Source: Candidatus Saccharimonadota bacterium (GTDB lineage: Bacteria > Patescibacteriota > Saccharimonadia > Saccharimonadales > UBA4665). From it: a stretch of DNA of 34,667 nucleotides. Location of the stretch: contig DAHUYJ010000004.1 in the NCBI GenBank assembly GCA_027315225.1, forward strand, positions 24,580 through 59,246. Direction: 5' to 3'. Positions within the stretch are counted from its first letter, which is position 1, and each line of letters opens with the position of its first letter. Of the stretch, positions 6,129 to 17,119 are shown piece after piece. The notes under the pieces were generated by a model that was not told the origin of the DNA, did no database searches, and worked only from the letters and a program-made list of their open reading frames with translations. Made by a program: the position numbers and the translations under genes.

Positions 6129-7899
6129 TTGAGCTGCTCGTTTTCGCGTTGGCAGTAGAGGTCGGCTTGTCGATGTGGACAGTAATTCGGCTGGTATTCT
6201 TAGGCACCGTGGTTACCCAGAAGGGGCTTATATTGACGCTAACGCTGGTGATGTCCGGGTTATTGCCCAGCTGGCTCTTAATGGGACCAGCTTTTTGGCC
6301 AGCAGCCTGCTTTTTGATTTGGGTGATATTAAGGTTCGGGCCAGCCGTTGCCTTAGTCGTCATGTTTATTTGCGCGCCCGATCCGGAGGTAGTGTTTACA
6401 TTGAAACCGGCGCTACTAAGCCCGGTGTCCAGGACGCTCTGCTGGCTGGTGTCAATCTGGGATTTGACCTGGTTATCAATCAGCGTATTGAGGTCGCTCT
6501 GCTTAGCACCGAACATACTATAGGTAATCGTCTCGGTAACCGTCACAGTGTTGGCAACGTCGCCGACGTTGGCGCTGGTCGTTACGTTGGGAGTGCCGGC
6601 TTGATATGTGGCAACTATGGGATACAGGTTGTCACCTTTCAGCTGGCTTTCCAGAGTTTGCTTGAGGTTAGGGTTGCCGGTCGAGATCTTGCTCTTGGCA
6701 CTGTTAATGTCGTTCTGGTTGACAGTCTGGACAATGTTGTCAGTACCGCCGGACGCGGAGCCGCTGGCACTTACATCTGACCGGCCTGCGACAGTGAATG
6801 GGGTACCGTTGCCTGTGTTGTAGTTTGACCCACCGCTTTGAGCAATAATGGGAGTACTGCCATTGGCTGTAAATGTGAGACAGCCTTTAGAGAACTTTGG
6901 GTTATTAGAGTCGAAAGCAGTATCTTGTTGCGTTATGTATGTTAGGTTATTAGCGCTTAGGCCCGTGCCAGCAGGTACGTCCTGTGGTGGCTGAGAGGGT
7001 ATATTACCCCCGCAATACTGTACAGTCATGGTCACTGTACCGCTTGCCTTATTGCCGTTATTCTCCTGGCCGGTCGTGGGAACCTGTTGGGTGTAGGTCT
7101 TTTGCTGGCTGGCTAACTTGGCCGGAACAATATTGTTAACCGGGTCAAGATTGTTGGATTTGGTCGAAAGGCTGAAGTCTATATTGGTATTAACGTTGGT
7201 AGCGTCGGTTTTAATGTTAATCGTGGCTTTCGGCAAAGCGAAAGTCGCAAAGGCAAAGCCGCCGATTATCAGTATGAGCAGCAAAATGCCAAGAGCCAAC
7301 CACAACCGGAACCGCCGGAAGTTTGGGATGTGTAGCTTTTTGCTTTTCTTGGCCCTGGAGGGCGGTTCGAACGTTTTGGCAGAACCCTTAGCGCCCTTCT
7401 TGGAGGCTTCAGCGGCCGGTAACGGCAGGTCCTCATTGTCCAATTTGAGCGTTTCGATACCACCGTCGGCGGGAGGCGGCGGTGGTACGGAACCAGCCAA
7501 TTGGCCGATCGTCTTTTGCTTGTCCGGCAGCGGTTCGGCGCTGGCATGCGCGGTCAACAACTCCTGGGAGTCTTCCTTAACGGTCTCTGCCGTATCATCA
7601 ATCGCTTTTGGCGCCAGCGGTATTTCCGGCTTAGAGGTCAGGGTCTTGGCTACATGGATGCCGGCCGCGCCGGCCAGAGGTAGTAGGCCTGATTCGGAAG
7701 TAACCAACACCAGGTTCTTCTTGGCGTCATCAGCCGCTCTCTTGAGCAACTTCATATTTACAATGCTTTGAAAAACTCCGGCACGTTTCGGCAACACCAA
7801 GGTGACAAGGCTTTTGCCGCTGCCCTTTACTTTGTCGATGATGCCGGTGATTTCATCATCGATGTCGATATAAACGGTGTCTTTTTCTTTATCGGTCAT
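6112..7899 (-). CDS. Baseplate J-like membrane protein with an N-terminal YIDIDDEI domain
   Basis: A 595-residue protein of a type common in CPR genomes and often named baseplate J/gp47-like. Residues 1-95 form a cytoplasmic domain (VYIDIDDEITGIIDKVKG, VTLVLPKRAGVFQSIVNMKL, VLVTSES). A Pro/Ala/Lys-rich linker follows, then one membrane segment at about 198-220 (LWLALGILLLILIIGGFAF). A long Thr/Asn/Ser-rich extracellular beta-rich region resembles the assembly core of gp47 proteins. No phage genes are near, so the name reflects fold resemblance only. It starts 2 nt after the FtsA-like gene stops, so the two are probably one functional unit. A cell-surface or pilus-related role is inferred. Confidence 0.7.
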   Translation of the reverse strand: MTDKEKDTVYIDIDDEITGIIDKVKGSGKSLVTLVLPKRAGVFQSIVNMKLLKRAADDAKKNLVLVTSESGLLPLAGAAGIHVAKTLTSKPEIPLAPKAIDDTAETVKEDSQELLTAHASAEPLPDKQKTIGQLAGSVPPPPPADGGIETLKLDNEDLPLPAAEASKKGAKGSAKTFEPPSRAKKSKKLHIPNFRRFRLWLALGILLLILIIGGFAFATFALPKATINIKTDATNVNTNIDFSLSTKSNNLDPVNNIVPAKLASQQKTYTQQVPTTGQENNGNKASGTVTMTVQYCGGNIPSQPPQDVPAGTGLSANNLTYITQQDTAFDSNNPKFSKGCLTFTANGSTPIIAQSGGSNYNTGNGTPFTVAGRSDVSASGSASGGTDNIVQTVNQNDINSAKSKISTGNPNLKQTLESQLKGDNLYPIVATYQAGTPNVTTSANVGDVANTVTVTETITYSMFGAKQSDLNTLIDNQVKSQIDTSQQSVLDTGLSSAGFNVNTTSGSGAQINMTTKATAGPNLNITQIKKQAAGQKAGPIKSQLGNNPDITSVSVNISPFWVTTVPKNTSRITVHIDKPTSTANAKTSSSSGSNH

Positions 7900-7901
7900 G
7901 T

Positions 7902-9239
7902 CTATACGCTTAACATCTTATCAATTTTATCCCTAATGGAGCCACCGTCGCCGGCGAACTGCCTGGTGTCCATACCGACGCGCAGCAGACCCATGGCGGT
8001 TATAAAGGTGTGGTCGTTAACCTTGCCCGTCATATCGCTGATACCGGCAACCTGCCCGGGGCGAATATGGTGCACGCTGGGTTTACGGGTAAATGGCAGG
8101 TTCTTATACCAATCGGTTCGCTCCAATCGGTCCATGAGCAGGTCGAGCGACGAGCCGCCGCCGCATAGGAACATGCGGTGCGGCAGGTGGTCAAGCTTGG
8201 TGAACTCGCTGAGCGCCAACTCAATGCCGTTGATCCAGACATCGGCGGTCTTGCCGAGAGCGGCCTCAATAGCCGGACGCCTATTGGCCGGAACTTCGTT
8301 GGTGCTGAGACCGACCTTCATTTCTTCGGCCTGTTCGAATTCGACTCCTAAATCTCGCTCAACGGCACGAGTGTAGGCCCGGCCACCTATACCGAACATC
8401 TTGGTGCCCTGCACGCCGCCGTCGTTAATAACGGCAATATCAGTGGTTCCGCCGCCGACATCCATCAATATGGCGCTCAGGGATTGGTTGGGGTTGTTGC
8501 CGATTACGGCTCGGGACACGGCAAACGGCTCGGCGGCGACCGCCAAAAGGTCGAGGTCAAGCTCCTGGGCGGTCTTTTCCAGTGCGCCGATATGAATCAT
8601 CGGCGCGAACGCCGTATACAGCTGCACTTCGACGTTATTCCCCTGAAACCCGATCGGGTTGGTAACGGGATAACCGTCAATCTCGATACTTACCAGGGCG
8701 CTGTTGACCAGGCGCACCTCTACCTCTTTGCCGCCCAATTCCCAGGCCAGCTGTTGCTTGGCTTTAACCTGGGCGCGCTCCTGTACAAGGTTGATGATCT
8801 TTTCCATCTCAGGAATGTCCAGCGGTTTGGTGGCTTGCTGCCGGGAAACCCGTACAGTGGTAGTGGTTCCCTTAACCAGTTCGCCGGCAATGCCGATAAT
8901 GGCCGTCCGGACACTGACCCCGGCTTGCTCTTCAGCTTGGCCAAGCGCCTGGTCGCAGTTCTCCACAACCGCCGCTATGTCGGCAATAGCTCCGGCCTGC
9001 ATATCGCTCAGCCCCTGATGCTGACGGCCGACACCGATGATCTCTACCGTGCCTTCCTCTTGATCGACACGTCCTATCAGCGCCTTGACGAACTCGGTAC
9101 CGACATCAAGCGCCACCAGGTAGTTATCGCCCTGCTGCTTGCCGCCTGTCCGTTGCCGCAACTTCTCTGACGCCCTCTGGGCGACCGGTCCGGCGGTACG
9201 GGCAACAGTGGCGCTAACGCCTTTCAGCTTCTGAAGCAT
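7902..9239 (-). CDS. FtsA/PilM-like actin-fold ATPase
   Basis: A 445-residue actin-superfamily protein. Phosphate 1 is in YLVALDVGTEFVKALIG and phosphate 2 in AILMDVGGGTTDIAVI, and the adenosine region is MFLCGGGSSLDLL. Between them lies the SHS2/1C-type insertion typical of FtsA and PilM (VRTAIIGIAGELVKG). FtsA tethers FtsZ to the membrane and PilM organises type IV pilus assembly; the SHS2 pattern and length fit FtsA better, but no ftsZ, ftsQ or pilN/O is adjacent. Coupling to the baseplate-J-like gene suggests an envelope complex. I prefer the second ATG (9239) because the extended -10 box ends 8 nt before it and only 2 nt before the first ATG (9245). Confidence 0.82.
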   Translation of the reverse strand: MLQKLKGVSATVARTAGPVAQRASEKLRQRTGGKQQGDNYLVALDVGTEFVKALIGRVDQEEGTVEIIGVGRQHQGLSDMQAGAIADIAAVVENCDQALGQAEEQAGVSVRTAIIGIAGELVKGTTTTVRVSRQQATKPLDIPEMEKIINLVQERAQVKAKQQLAWELGGKEVEVRLVNSALVSIEIDGYPVTNPIGFQGNNVEVQLYTAFAPMIHIGALEKTAQELDLDLLAVAAEPFAVSRAVIGNNPNQSLSAILMDVGGGTTDIAVINDGGVQGTKMFGIGGRAYTRAVERDLGVEFEQAEEMKVGLSTNEVPANRRPAIEAALGKTADVWINGIELALSEFTKLDHLPHRMFLCGGGSSLDLLMDRLERTDWYKNLPFTRKPSVHHIRPGQVAGISDMTGKVNDHTFITAMGLLRVGMDTRQFAGDGGSIRDKIDKMLSV

Positions 9240-9247
9240 ATGCATTT

Positions 9248-9256
9248 ATTTTAGCA
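9248..9256 (-). promoter_or_regulatory. Extended -10 promoter for the FtsA-like operon
   Basis: TGC-TAAAAT on the minus strand, 8 nt before the ATG at 9239 and 2 nt before the ATG at 9245. No ribosome binding site fits in between, which favours a leaderless message from the second ATG. Confidence 0.55.
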
Positions 9257-9293
9257 CAGTTACACCCTGGAAAAGGGGAAATTTAACAGGGGG

Positions 9294-9887
9294 CTAGTCG
9301 TGTTTGCGGTGGCGGTAATAATAGGTCAGGGTCAATGCCATGTATATCAGGCCTTGTATGCAACCGGCTACCAAAGGCAGGGAATGGATGATCAGGCCAT
9401 AGGTAAGTACACAAAGCATGGCCCCGAGTGCGAAGTAAAGCGCCCGCTCCGACAGGCCGCTTACCTTGCGGCGGCGCATGATTTTAGCCAGTTGCGGCGT
9501 ACCAGCCAGCCAGTTAAAGGCCATGCCAAGCCATCCCCCCGCGGCTGGATGGACGACAAGCACATAGCTGGTCAGCGGCCCAATGATCACGATAGCTGCC
9601 AGCCCCCGCACGAACTGGCGGCGGCTAGATAGGATAAAGCCCAGGATTGCCACGCTGAGTACTAAGATCATTACGTTGGTCACCACCGGAAACCAGAGGT
9701 GGTTCAGGGCAAAATAGGTGAGCCAGCCTACGTTACCTGCCGTGTTTAGCGTAGTGGTAACTGCGGACAACCCTTTAACGTTGCGCGTCCTCATGAGACG
9801 CCGTAGCTGCGCAGTCGCGCTCAAAACCCAAAAACCTTCACCAATTACGATTAGTGTGTTAACAATCAGCGAGGGCTGGGCAACCAT
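9294..9887 (-). CDS. PQ-loop (SWEET/MtN3-like) membrane protein
   Basis: A 197-residue integral membrane protein with about seven hydrophobic segments arranged as two similar halves. The first half carries TAQLRRLMRTRNVKGLS, where the PQ motif has become AQ. The second half carries the canonical TPQLAKIMRRRKVSGLS. This duplicated PQ-loop architecture is found in SWEET and SemiSWEET sugar transporters, in cystinosin-type carriers and in KDEL-receptor relatives. Substrate cannot be read from the sequence. It has its own extended -10 promoter placed 6 nt before the ATG and lies between alaS and the FtsA-like operon, sharing no obvious pathway with either. Confidence 0.8.
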   Translation of the reverse strand: MVAQPSLIVNTLIVIGEGFWVLSATAQLRRLMRTRNVKGLSAVTTTLNTAGNVGWLTYFALNHLWFPVVTNVMILVLSVAILGFILSSRRQFVRGLAAIVIIGPLTSYVLVVHPAAGGWLGMAFNWLAGTPQLAKIMRRRKVSGLSERALYFALGAMLCVLTYGLIIHSLPLVAGCIQGLIYMALTLTYYYRHRKHD

Positions 9888-9893
9888 GCTAGA

Positions 9894-9902
9894 AGTGTAG
9901 CA
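9894..9902 (-). promoter_or_regulatory. Extended -10 promoter for the PQ-loop gene
   Basis: TGC-TACACT on the minus strand ends 6 nt before the ATG at 9887, placing the predicted transcription start on the start codon itself. It lies just after the alaS stop. Confidence 0.55.
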
Positions 9903-9924
9903 TGACGGTTATGCTTGAACTGGC

Positions 9925-11892
9925 CTAAGCCAGTACGGCTTTGATACGGCGGACACCGGCGGAGCTTGATTCTTCCTTGATAATCTTGAAGCGCTTGCCG
10001 TCTTCGGCGAGTTGCGCGGTATGCTCGACGTGCGGACCGCCGCAGATCTCGAAACTGAACGGCTTATCAGCGCCACCAGCGATCATCTTGTAGACTTTGA
10101 CCGTGTCGCCGTAACGGTCGCCGAACTGCCCCAGCGCCCCCATCTCATCAATAGCGACTTTGGTCGGGTATTCCTGGAACGAAACCTGGAGGTCTTTGGC
10201 GATCTGCTCGTTGACGATGCCCTCGACCCGGCTGATCTCCTCCGGCGTGACTTTTTGCGGATGACTGAAGTCGAACCTGAGCCGCTCCTCGGTTATGTTA
10301 GAACCGCGCTGGATAACGTGATCACCGAGTACGTCCCTTAAAGCTTGGTACATCAGGTGCGTAGCGGTGTGGTACTTCTTGTGCTGCATGGTCTGGCCGC
10401 CCAAGCCGCCTTTGAACACGCCTTTACCGGCCGTCTGCGAACGCTGGCGCTGCTCACGCATGAGACGATCAAATTCTTGCTTCGCGTAATCAGGAACAAC
10501 TAAATCGCGTTTGAACGCTTCTTCAAGGCTCAATTCCAAAGGAAAGCCAAAGGTATCATAAAGTTTAAATAGAATCGCTCCATCTATTTGAAGCTTGTGA
10601 TCCTCAGTCGGGATAAATTTTGACTCTTTTTGAGACCCAACCACACCATGTGTACCATCTGCGGGATAGGCCTTGTCGAACTCGCGGAGGCCCTTGCGCA
10701 GGGTTTGGCGGAAGACGCGCTCCTCCTTGGCCAGGGCTTCGATGATCTCGTCGCGCTTACTGGCAACTTCGGGGAAATCTTCGTGATACAGGTCGGCGAT
10801 GACCGGCACGACCTGCTCTAGGAAGTTCTGCTCGATACCGAGCTCAAAGGCGTGACGGATCGCCCGGCGGACCAGGCGGCGCATAACGTAGCCTTGCTCT
10901 TTGTTACTGGGCTTGACGCCGTCAACAGCCAGGAACGTCGCTGCCCGGAGGTGGTCGGCGATGACGCGCATACTCTCAGTATGGCTCTCGTACTTTTTAC
11001 CGGACAGCTCTTCCAGCTTAGCGATGATCGGTTGCAGCAGGCTGATCATGAACACGTCCGGGTCGCCTAGGCTGGCCGCCGCAATACGCTCCAGCCCGCC
11101 GCCAAAGTCGACGTTGCGCTTAGGTAACTTTTCAAATCCGCCGGACTTTTTGACGTACTCCATGAAGACGCTGTTGCCGATCTCCATGAACTGTCCGCAA
11201 TCGCAGTTGGGGTGGCAGTTCTCCCCATACTCCTGCTTTTCGGCCTCGTTATGTTCGCGCTCGTAGAAGCGGTAAAAGACCTCGCTGTCCGGGCCGCCCG
11301 GTTCGCCCTCCGGCATATCATCGATCTTACCGGCGCGGCACCACCAGTTTTTGCCGGCGTCATAATAAAATATCCGCCCGTTCTGCAAACCCTTGGCCGC
11401 GCCGTCAGCTTCGGAGCCGATCTCGACTTCGCCCGCGTCAATTCCCTTGTCTATAAACAGCTTTGCCCAGATACCGCCGCTCTCGGTGTCTTTGGGTATG
11501 CCGTTCGCCCTGTCGCCGATAAAGCACGTCACGTACAGCTTGGCCGGATCCAGCCCGACTACGTCAACCAAAAATTCAAAAAACCACGGCAGCTGCTCCG
11601 CCTTGAAATAATCCCCCAGCGACCAGTTGCCCAGCATCTCAAAGAACGTGGTATGGCGGTTGTCGCCAACTTCGTCAATGTCCTGGGCCCGCAGACAGGC
11701 CTGGCTGTTAACCAGCCGCTGGCCGTCCTGGTGCGGTTCGCCCAGCAGATACGGAATGAGCGGTTGCATGCCCGAACCGGTGAAAAGCGTCGTCGGGTCA
11801 TTGTATGGCACGAGTTGGGCGCGCGGAATAGCCTTATGCCCGCGCTCCACAAAAAAATCAAGATAGGCTTTACGAACTTCCTGTGCTGTCAT
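9925..11892 (-). CDS. alaS: Alanyl-tRNA synthetase, short form
   Basis: Charges tRNA-Ala, and also tmRNA, with alanine. The class II catalytic core is clear: FFVERGHKAIPRAQLVP, FTGSGMQPLIPYLLG, RHTTFFEMLGNWSLGDYFK (motif 2) and GGGLERIAAA (motif 3). The editing domain has HTATHL and CGGPHVEH, giving the zinc-binding His/Cys set, with Pro in place of Thr in CGGTHV. The protein ends at residue 655, soon after the editing domain, so the C-Ala dimerisation and tRNA-contact domain of the 876-residue E. coli enzyme is absent. A stretch of about 25 residues near 410-434 (GTHGVVGSQKESKF and on) looks like a small insertion in more AT-rich DNA. I chose ATG 11892, not the ATG ten codons upstream, because homology starts there and a promoter box sits 9 nt before it. 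Confidence 0.95.
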   Translation of the reverse strand: MTAQEVRKAYLDFFVERGHKAIPRAQLVPYNDPTTLFTGSGMQPLIPYLLGEPHQDGQRLVNSQACLRAQDIDEVGDNRHTTFFEMLGNWSLGDYFKAEQLPWFFEFLVDVVGLDPAKLYVTCFIGDRANGIPKDTESGGIWAKLFIDKGIDAGEVEIGSEADGAAKGLQNGRIFYYDAGKNWWCRAGKIDDMPEGEPGGPDSEVFYRFYEREHNEAEKQEYGENCHPNCDCGQFMEIGNSVFMEYVKKSGGFEKLPKRNVDFGGGLERIAAASLGDPDVFMISLLQPIIAKLEELSGKKYESHTESMRVIADHLRAATFLAVDGVKPSNKEQGYVMRRLVRRAIRHAFELGIEQNFLEQVVPVIADLYHEDFPEVASKRDEIIEALAKEERVFRQTLRKGLREFDKAYPADGTHGVVGSQKESKFIPTEDHKLQIDGAILFKLYDTFGFPLELSLEEAFKRDLVVPDYAKQEFDRLMREQRQRSQTAGKGVFKGGLGGQTMQHKKYHTATHLMYQALRDVLGDHVIQRGSNITEERLRFDFSHPQKVTPEEISRVEGIVNEQIAKDLQVSFQEYPTKVAIDEMGALGQFGDRYGDTVKVYKMIAGGADKPFSFEICGGPHVEHTAQLAEDGKRFKIIKEESSSAGVRRIKAVLA

Positions 11893-11901
11893 ATCTGTTA
11901 G

Positions 11902-11910
11902 ATTGTAGCA
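11902..11910 (-). promoter_or_regulatory. Extended -10 promoter for alaS
   Basis: TGC-TACAAT on the minus strand ends 9 nt before the ATG at 11892. The predicted leader is only 2-3 nt, too short for a ribosome site. Confidence 0.55.
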
Positions 11911-11953
11911 GATACGGCTCAAATTCTCAGGTTAAACACCTTATAACAGCAGA

Positions 11954-13087
11954 TTAGCTGATGACTCCGCCGCCGAGTACGCGATCATCCTCGTAAACAA
12001 CAGCTGACTGGCCGGCGGCCAGGCCGCGCTGCGGCTCGACCAGGGACAGCGATAGTGGCCGCGCGCGGCTATCGCCGGACGTTGTCGTTTCCGTCGACAG
12101 CGAGCGAGTTGTTTCCTTGCGAGCGAGCGAATGTCCTGCGGCAGCGCGCGGGGCCACGCCTTGTAGCTCACATGGCACCAGCGGTCCGCGGTAGCGCAAG
12201 CGCGCATGGTATCTTTTGCCGGCAGGCGGCGTGCTGCCTATCCAGTGGACGTATTGCAGCATAACCTCGTCAGACCAGAGCTCCTCATCATCAAGATTGG
12301 TGGTGACGTACACAGTATTGGTCTTCATGTCTTTTCGGGCGACGTAATACGGCAAACCGCCGCCGACATTGAGGCCATGACGCTGGCCAATAGTATAAAA
12401 GATCGCGCCGTCGTGTTCGCCGATCGTGCGTCCGTCTTGATCAACAATGGGGCCAGAAGGCTGCCGACCAAGTTCATTAAGCAAAAATTCTTTGATGCCG
12501 ACCTTGCCGACAAAGCATATGCCTTGGCTGTCTTTTTTGTCGGCCGTAGCCAGGCCGAGCTTGGCCGCCAGGGCGCGAACTTCGGACTTGCGCAGTTCGC
12601 CGACCGGCATCAGCGAGTGCCGCAAAGCATCCTCGCTCACGCGGTACAAAAAGTACGACTGGTCCTTACTCTTGTCCAGCCCGGCATAAAGCCGTCCGTC
12701 TTTGACGCGGGCATAGTGGCCAGTGGCAATCAAGTCGGCACCGTCCTCCAGTGACGTTTCCATAAACAGCTTGAATTTAACCTCCTGGTTGCACATGATA
12801 TCCGGGTTCGGCGTACGCCCGGCCTGGTATTCGCGCACCATGTAGTCAACAACCTTGTGCCGGTACTCCGTCTCGAAGTCATACATTTTGAAGTCGATTC
12901 CCAGCTGCACCGCCACACGTTTGGCGTCCTGGTAATCCTCCTTCCACGGGCAAACGAAGCCCGGCAAGTCCTGGCTCCAGTTCTTCATATACACGCCCGT
13001 GACTTGATAGCCCTGATCTTTGAGCAGCGCTGCTGTTACCGACGAATCCACGCCGCCGGACATTCCGACATATACTCTCTTAGACAT
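11954..13087 (-). CDS. mnmA: tRNA-specific 2-thiouridylase MnmA
   Basis: Thiolates U34 of tRNA Lys, Glu and Gln wobble positions using ATP and persulfide sulfur. The PP-loop GMSGGVDSSVTA is at the N-terminus. Both catalytic cysteines are present, in NPDIMCNQEVKF and DSQGICFVGK, and the beta-barrel domain with TIGQRHGLNVGGGLPYYV follows. In the C-terminal domain, between CELQ and LSLSLVEPQRGLAAGQ, a segment of about 33 residues rich in Arg, Ala, Ser and Thr interrupts what is normally a short strand connection. The underlying DNA (about 12055-12160) is GC-rich and strongly palindromic, suggesting an in-frame element insertion. The cysteine desulfurase at 18367-19515 could supply sulfur. It starts 20 nt after atpC with its own -10 box. 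Confidence 0.95.
   Translation of the reverse strand: MSKRVYVGMSGGVDSSVTAALLKDQGYQVTGVYMKNWSQDLPGFVCPWKEDYQDAKRVAVQLGIDFKMYDFETEYRHKVVDYMVREYQAGRTPNPDIMCNQEVKFKLFMETSLEDGADLIATGHYARVKDGRLYAGLDKSKDQSYFLYRVSEDALRHSLMPVGELRKSEVRALAAKLGLATADKKDSQGICFVGKVGIKEFLLNELGRQPSGPIVDQDGRTIGEHDGAIFYTIGQRHGLNVGGGLPYYVARKDMKTNTVYVTTNLDDEELWSDEVMLQYVHWIGSTPPAGKRYHARLRYRGPLVPCELQGVAPRAAAGHSLARKETTRSLSTETTTSGDSRARPLSLSLVEPQRGLAAGQSAVVYEDDRVLGGGVIS
12050..12160. repeat. GC-rich palindromic insertion inside mnmA
   Basis: CGATAG at 12050-12055 pairs with CTATCG at 12069-12074 around the perfect 10-bp palindrome CCGCGCGCGG (12059-12068). The neighbouring DNA repeats GCGAGCGAG-type units with TTGTTTCC between them. 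The block is in frame with mnmA and encodes residues not expected in the family, so it resembles a small palindromic element of the kind that inserts in coding sequences in some bacteria. The exact borders cannot be set without a homologue alignment. Confidence 0.4.
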
Positions 13088-13096
13088 AGTCTTTCT

Positions 13097-13105
13097 ATTC
13101 TAGCA
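13097..13105 (-). promoter_or_regulatory. Extended -10 promoter for mnmA
   Basis: TGC-TAGAAT on the minus strand ends 9 nt before the mnmA ATG at 13087, in the 20-nt gap after atpC. It suggests that mnmA can be transcribed independently of the ATP synthase genes. Confidence 0.5.
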
Positions 13106-13107
13106 AG

Positions 13108-15640
<2,533 letters not shown>

Positions 15641-15646
15641 GGTCGC

Positions 15647-17119
15647 TTATATCCTATCCGGTACCGGGTTCGCAGCCGAAGCCGGCACTGGTTTTTTGCC
15701 CTGGACCAGGCAGGCCTTCTTAAGTTTGTCCCGTACATCATCATAGTCCGTATCTTTTTTGATCTTGGCCGCGTATTCGGCCACATTATGCTTCAGCGTA
15801 TCGGTGTCCAGTTCAACCCCGTCTTCCAGGTTTAGGGCAATATCGAATATCAATTGCTGGCTGAGCAGGGAGAACGTCTCGCCGGGCCCTTGTGTCAGAA
15901 GCTTGTTGATGCGGTTGCCAGCAGCTATGTCATGCCTGGCGTCAGCCCCTAATTCAGAACCGAAATGGGAGAACTCTTCGGCTTGCCGGTAATCGGCCAG
16001 TAATTTCAGGATCCGGGCAGACAGGTCCTTTTGTCGCTTATTGTGTCCGGCGCCCCCGGCCCGGGTCACGCTAAGGCCAATGTTGATCGCCGGACGGATG
16101 CCGGATCGGAACATCGACATATCAAGTATCCACTGGCCGTCAGTAATAGACATGATGTTAGTCGGCAAGTACGAAGTGATGTCGCCGCCGGCCACGTATA
16201 CCAGCGGGATACTTGTCAGGGTCTTGCCACTCTCGCTTAAGCGGCCCGCTCGCTCCAGCAAGCTGGAATGGGCATAAAACATGTCTCCTGGATAGGAATC
16301 ACGCCCGGGGCTGACGCCGGAAAGTAAGGCAACTTCCCGGTAAGCGTGCGCGTGGCTGGTCAAGTCGTCATATATAATAATGGCGTCTTCCTGGCATTGC
16401 TGCCATAGATACTCGGCCATTGAACAGGCCACATACGGAGCCAGATAGCTCATAATTAACGACTCGAACATAGTCGACACGACCACGATTGCCTTTTCGA
16501 GGCCGCCGTCTTCGTGCAAACGCGACAGTAGCGTATCTATGTCACTACGCCGTTTGGCTATAAGACAGTAGACTACCACCTGGTCAGTGTTCTTTTGGTT
16601 GATTGTCAGCTGCGTGGCCAAGGTGCTCTTGCCGGACTTATTGTCTCCCATGAGCGCCATGCGCTGGCCTCGCACAATAGGGAAAAGCGTGTCGATAGCC
16701 GATACGCCGCTTTCCAGTTGGTCTTCAAGCAGCTGACGGGTATGCAGGGGCGGCGCAGCGTTGAATACCGGCCAGACACTATCAGCGGCAATCGGGCCCT
16801 TGCCATCCAGAGGTTCGCCGGTCACCGACACCACCCGGCCGACAAAATCCTTACCGACTTTGCATACCAGCTCAGGATGCTGAATGACGGCCATCACGCC
16901 GGTACTTAACGTTTCGTTTCCAAGGTGCAGAACCGTAACATAATCATCCTGTATCTGATGGACAAAGCCCTTGCTTCCGTCTTCGAACATAACCAGCGCG
17001 TGGGTTTGGCAGGGCTGCAGGCCGCGGACTTTTATCAGGAACTTATCAATGGCAATAACCTCACCAACCGGATTCCCGGCATCGACAAAACCGCGGAAAT
17101 GCTTATTGTCCGTGCTCAT
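15647..17119 (-). CDS. atpA: F1 ATP synthase alpha subunit, divergent
   Basis: Non-catalytic nucleotide-binding subunit, 490 residues. The P-loop is GDNKSGKS at 158-165, where nearly all bacteria have GDRQTGKT. Other signatures persist: [52 protein letters not shown] with the arginine finger, and FSHFGSELG. The segment after Walker A ([18 protein letters not shown]) departs from the usual CIYVAIGQK pattern. The C-terminus is long and charged. The ATG overlaps the atpH TGA (ATGA). Its place in the cluster and the conserved arginine finger make function as alpha very likely. Confidence 0.95.
   Translation of the reverse strand: MSTDNKHFRGFVDAGNPVGEVIAIDKFLIKVRGLQPCQTHALVMFEDGSKGFVHQIQDDYVTVLHLGNETLSTGVMAVIQHPELVCKVGKDFVGRVVSVTGEPLDGKGPIAADSVWPVFNAAPPLHTRQLLEDQLESGVSAIDTLFPIVRGQRMALMGDNKSGKSTLATQLTINQKNTDQVVVYCLIAKRRSDIDTLLSRLHEDGGLEKAIVVVSTMFESLIMSYLAPYVACSMAEYLWQQCQEDAIIIYDDLTSHAHAYREVALLSGVSPGRDSYPGDMFYAHSSLLERAGRLSESGKTLTSIPLVYVAGGDITSYLPTNIMSITDGQWILDMSMFRSGIRPAINIGLSVTRAGGAGHNKRQKDLSARILKLLADYRQAEEFSHFGSELGADARHDIAAGNRINKLLTQGPGETFSLLSQQLIFDIALNLEDGVELDTDTLKHNVAEYAAKIKKDTDYDDVRDKLKKACLVQGKKPVPASAANPVPDRI

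Noticed and set aside
7118-7771. 217-codon plus-strand ORF opposite the baseplate-J-like gene
   Set aside because: Its apparent hydrophobic stretch is the complement of the membrane-segment and linker codons of the real gene.
6112-7899. Prophage remnant suggested by the baseplate-like gene
   Set aside because: No other tail, capsid, integrase or terminase gene is near, and the gene has a membrane segment and is fused into a housekeeping operon.
8484-9170. 228-codon plus-strand ORF opposite the FtsA-like gene
   Set aside because: It mirrors the conserved actin-fold gene and has no recognisable domain or ribosome site.
9919-9934. ACTGGC-CTAA-GCCAGT hairpin at the alaS stop codon as a terminator
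   Set aside because: The 6-bp stem is perfect but no T-run follows on the minus strand, so intrinsic termination is unlikely.
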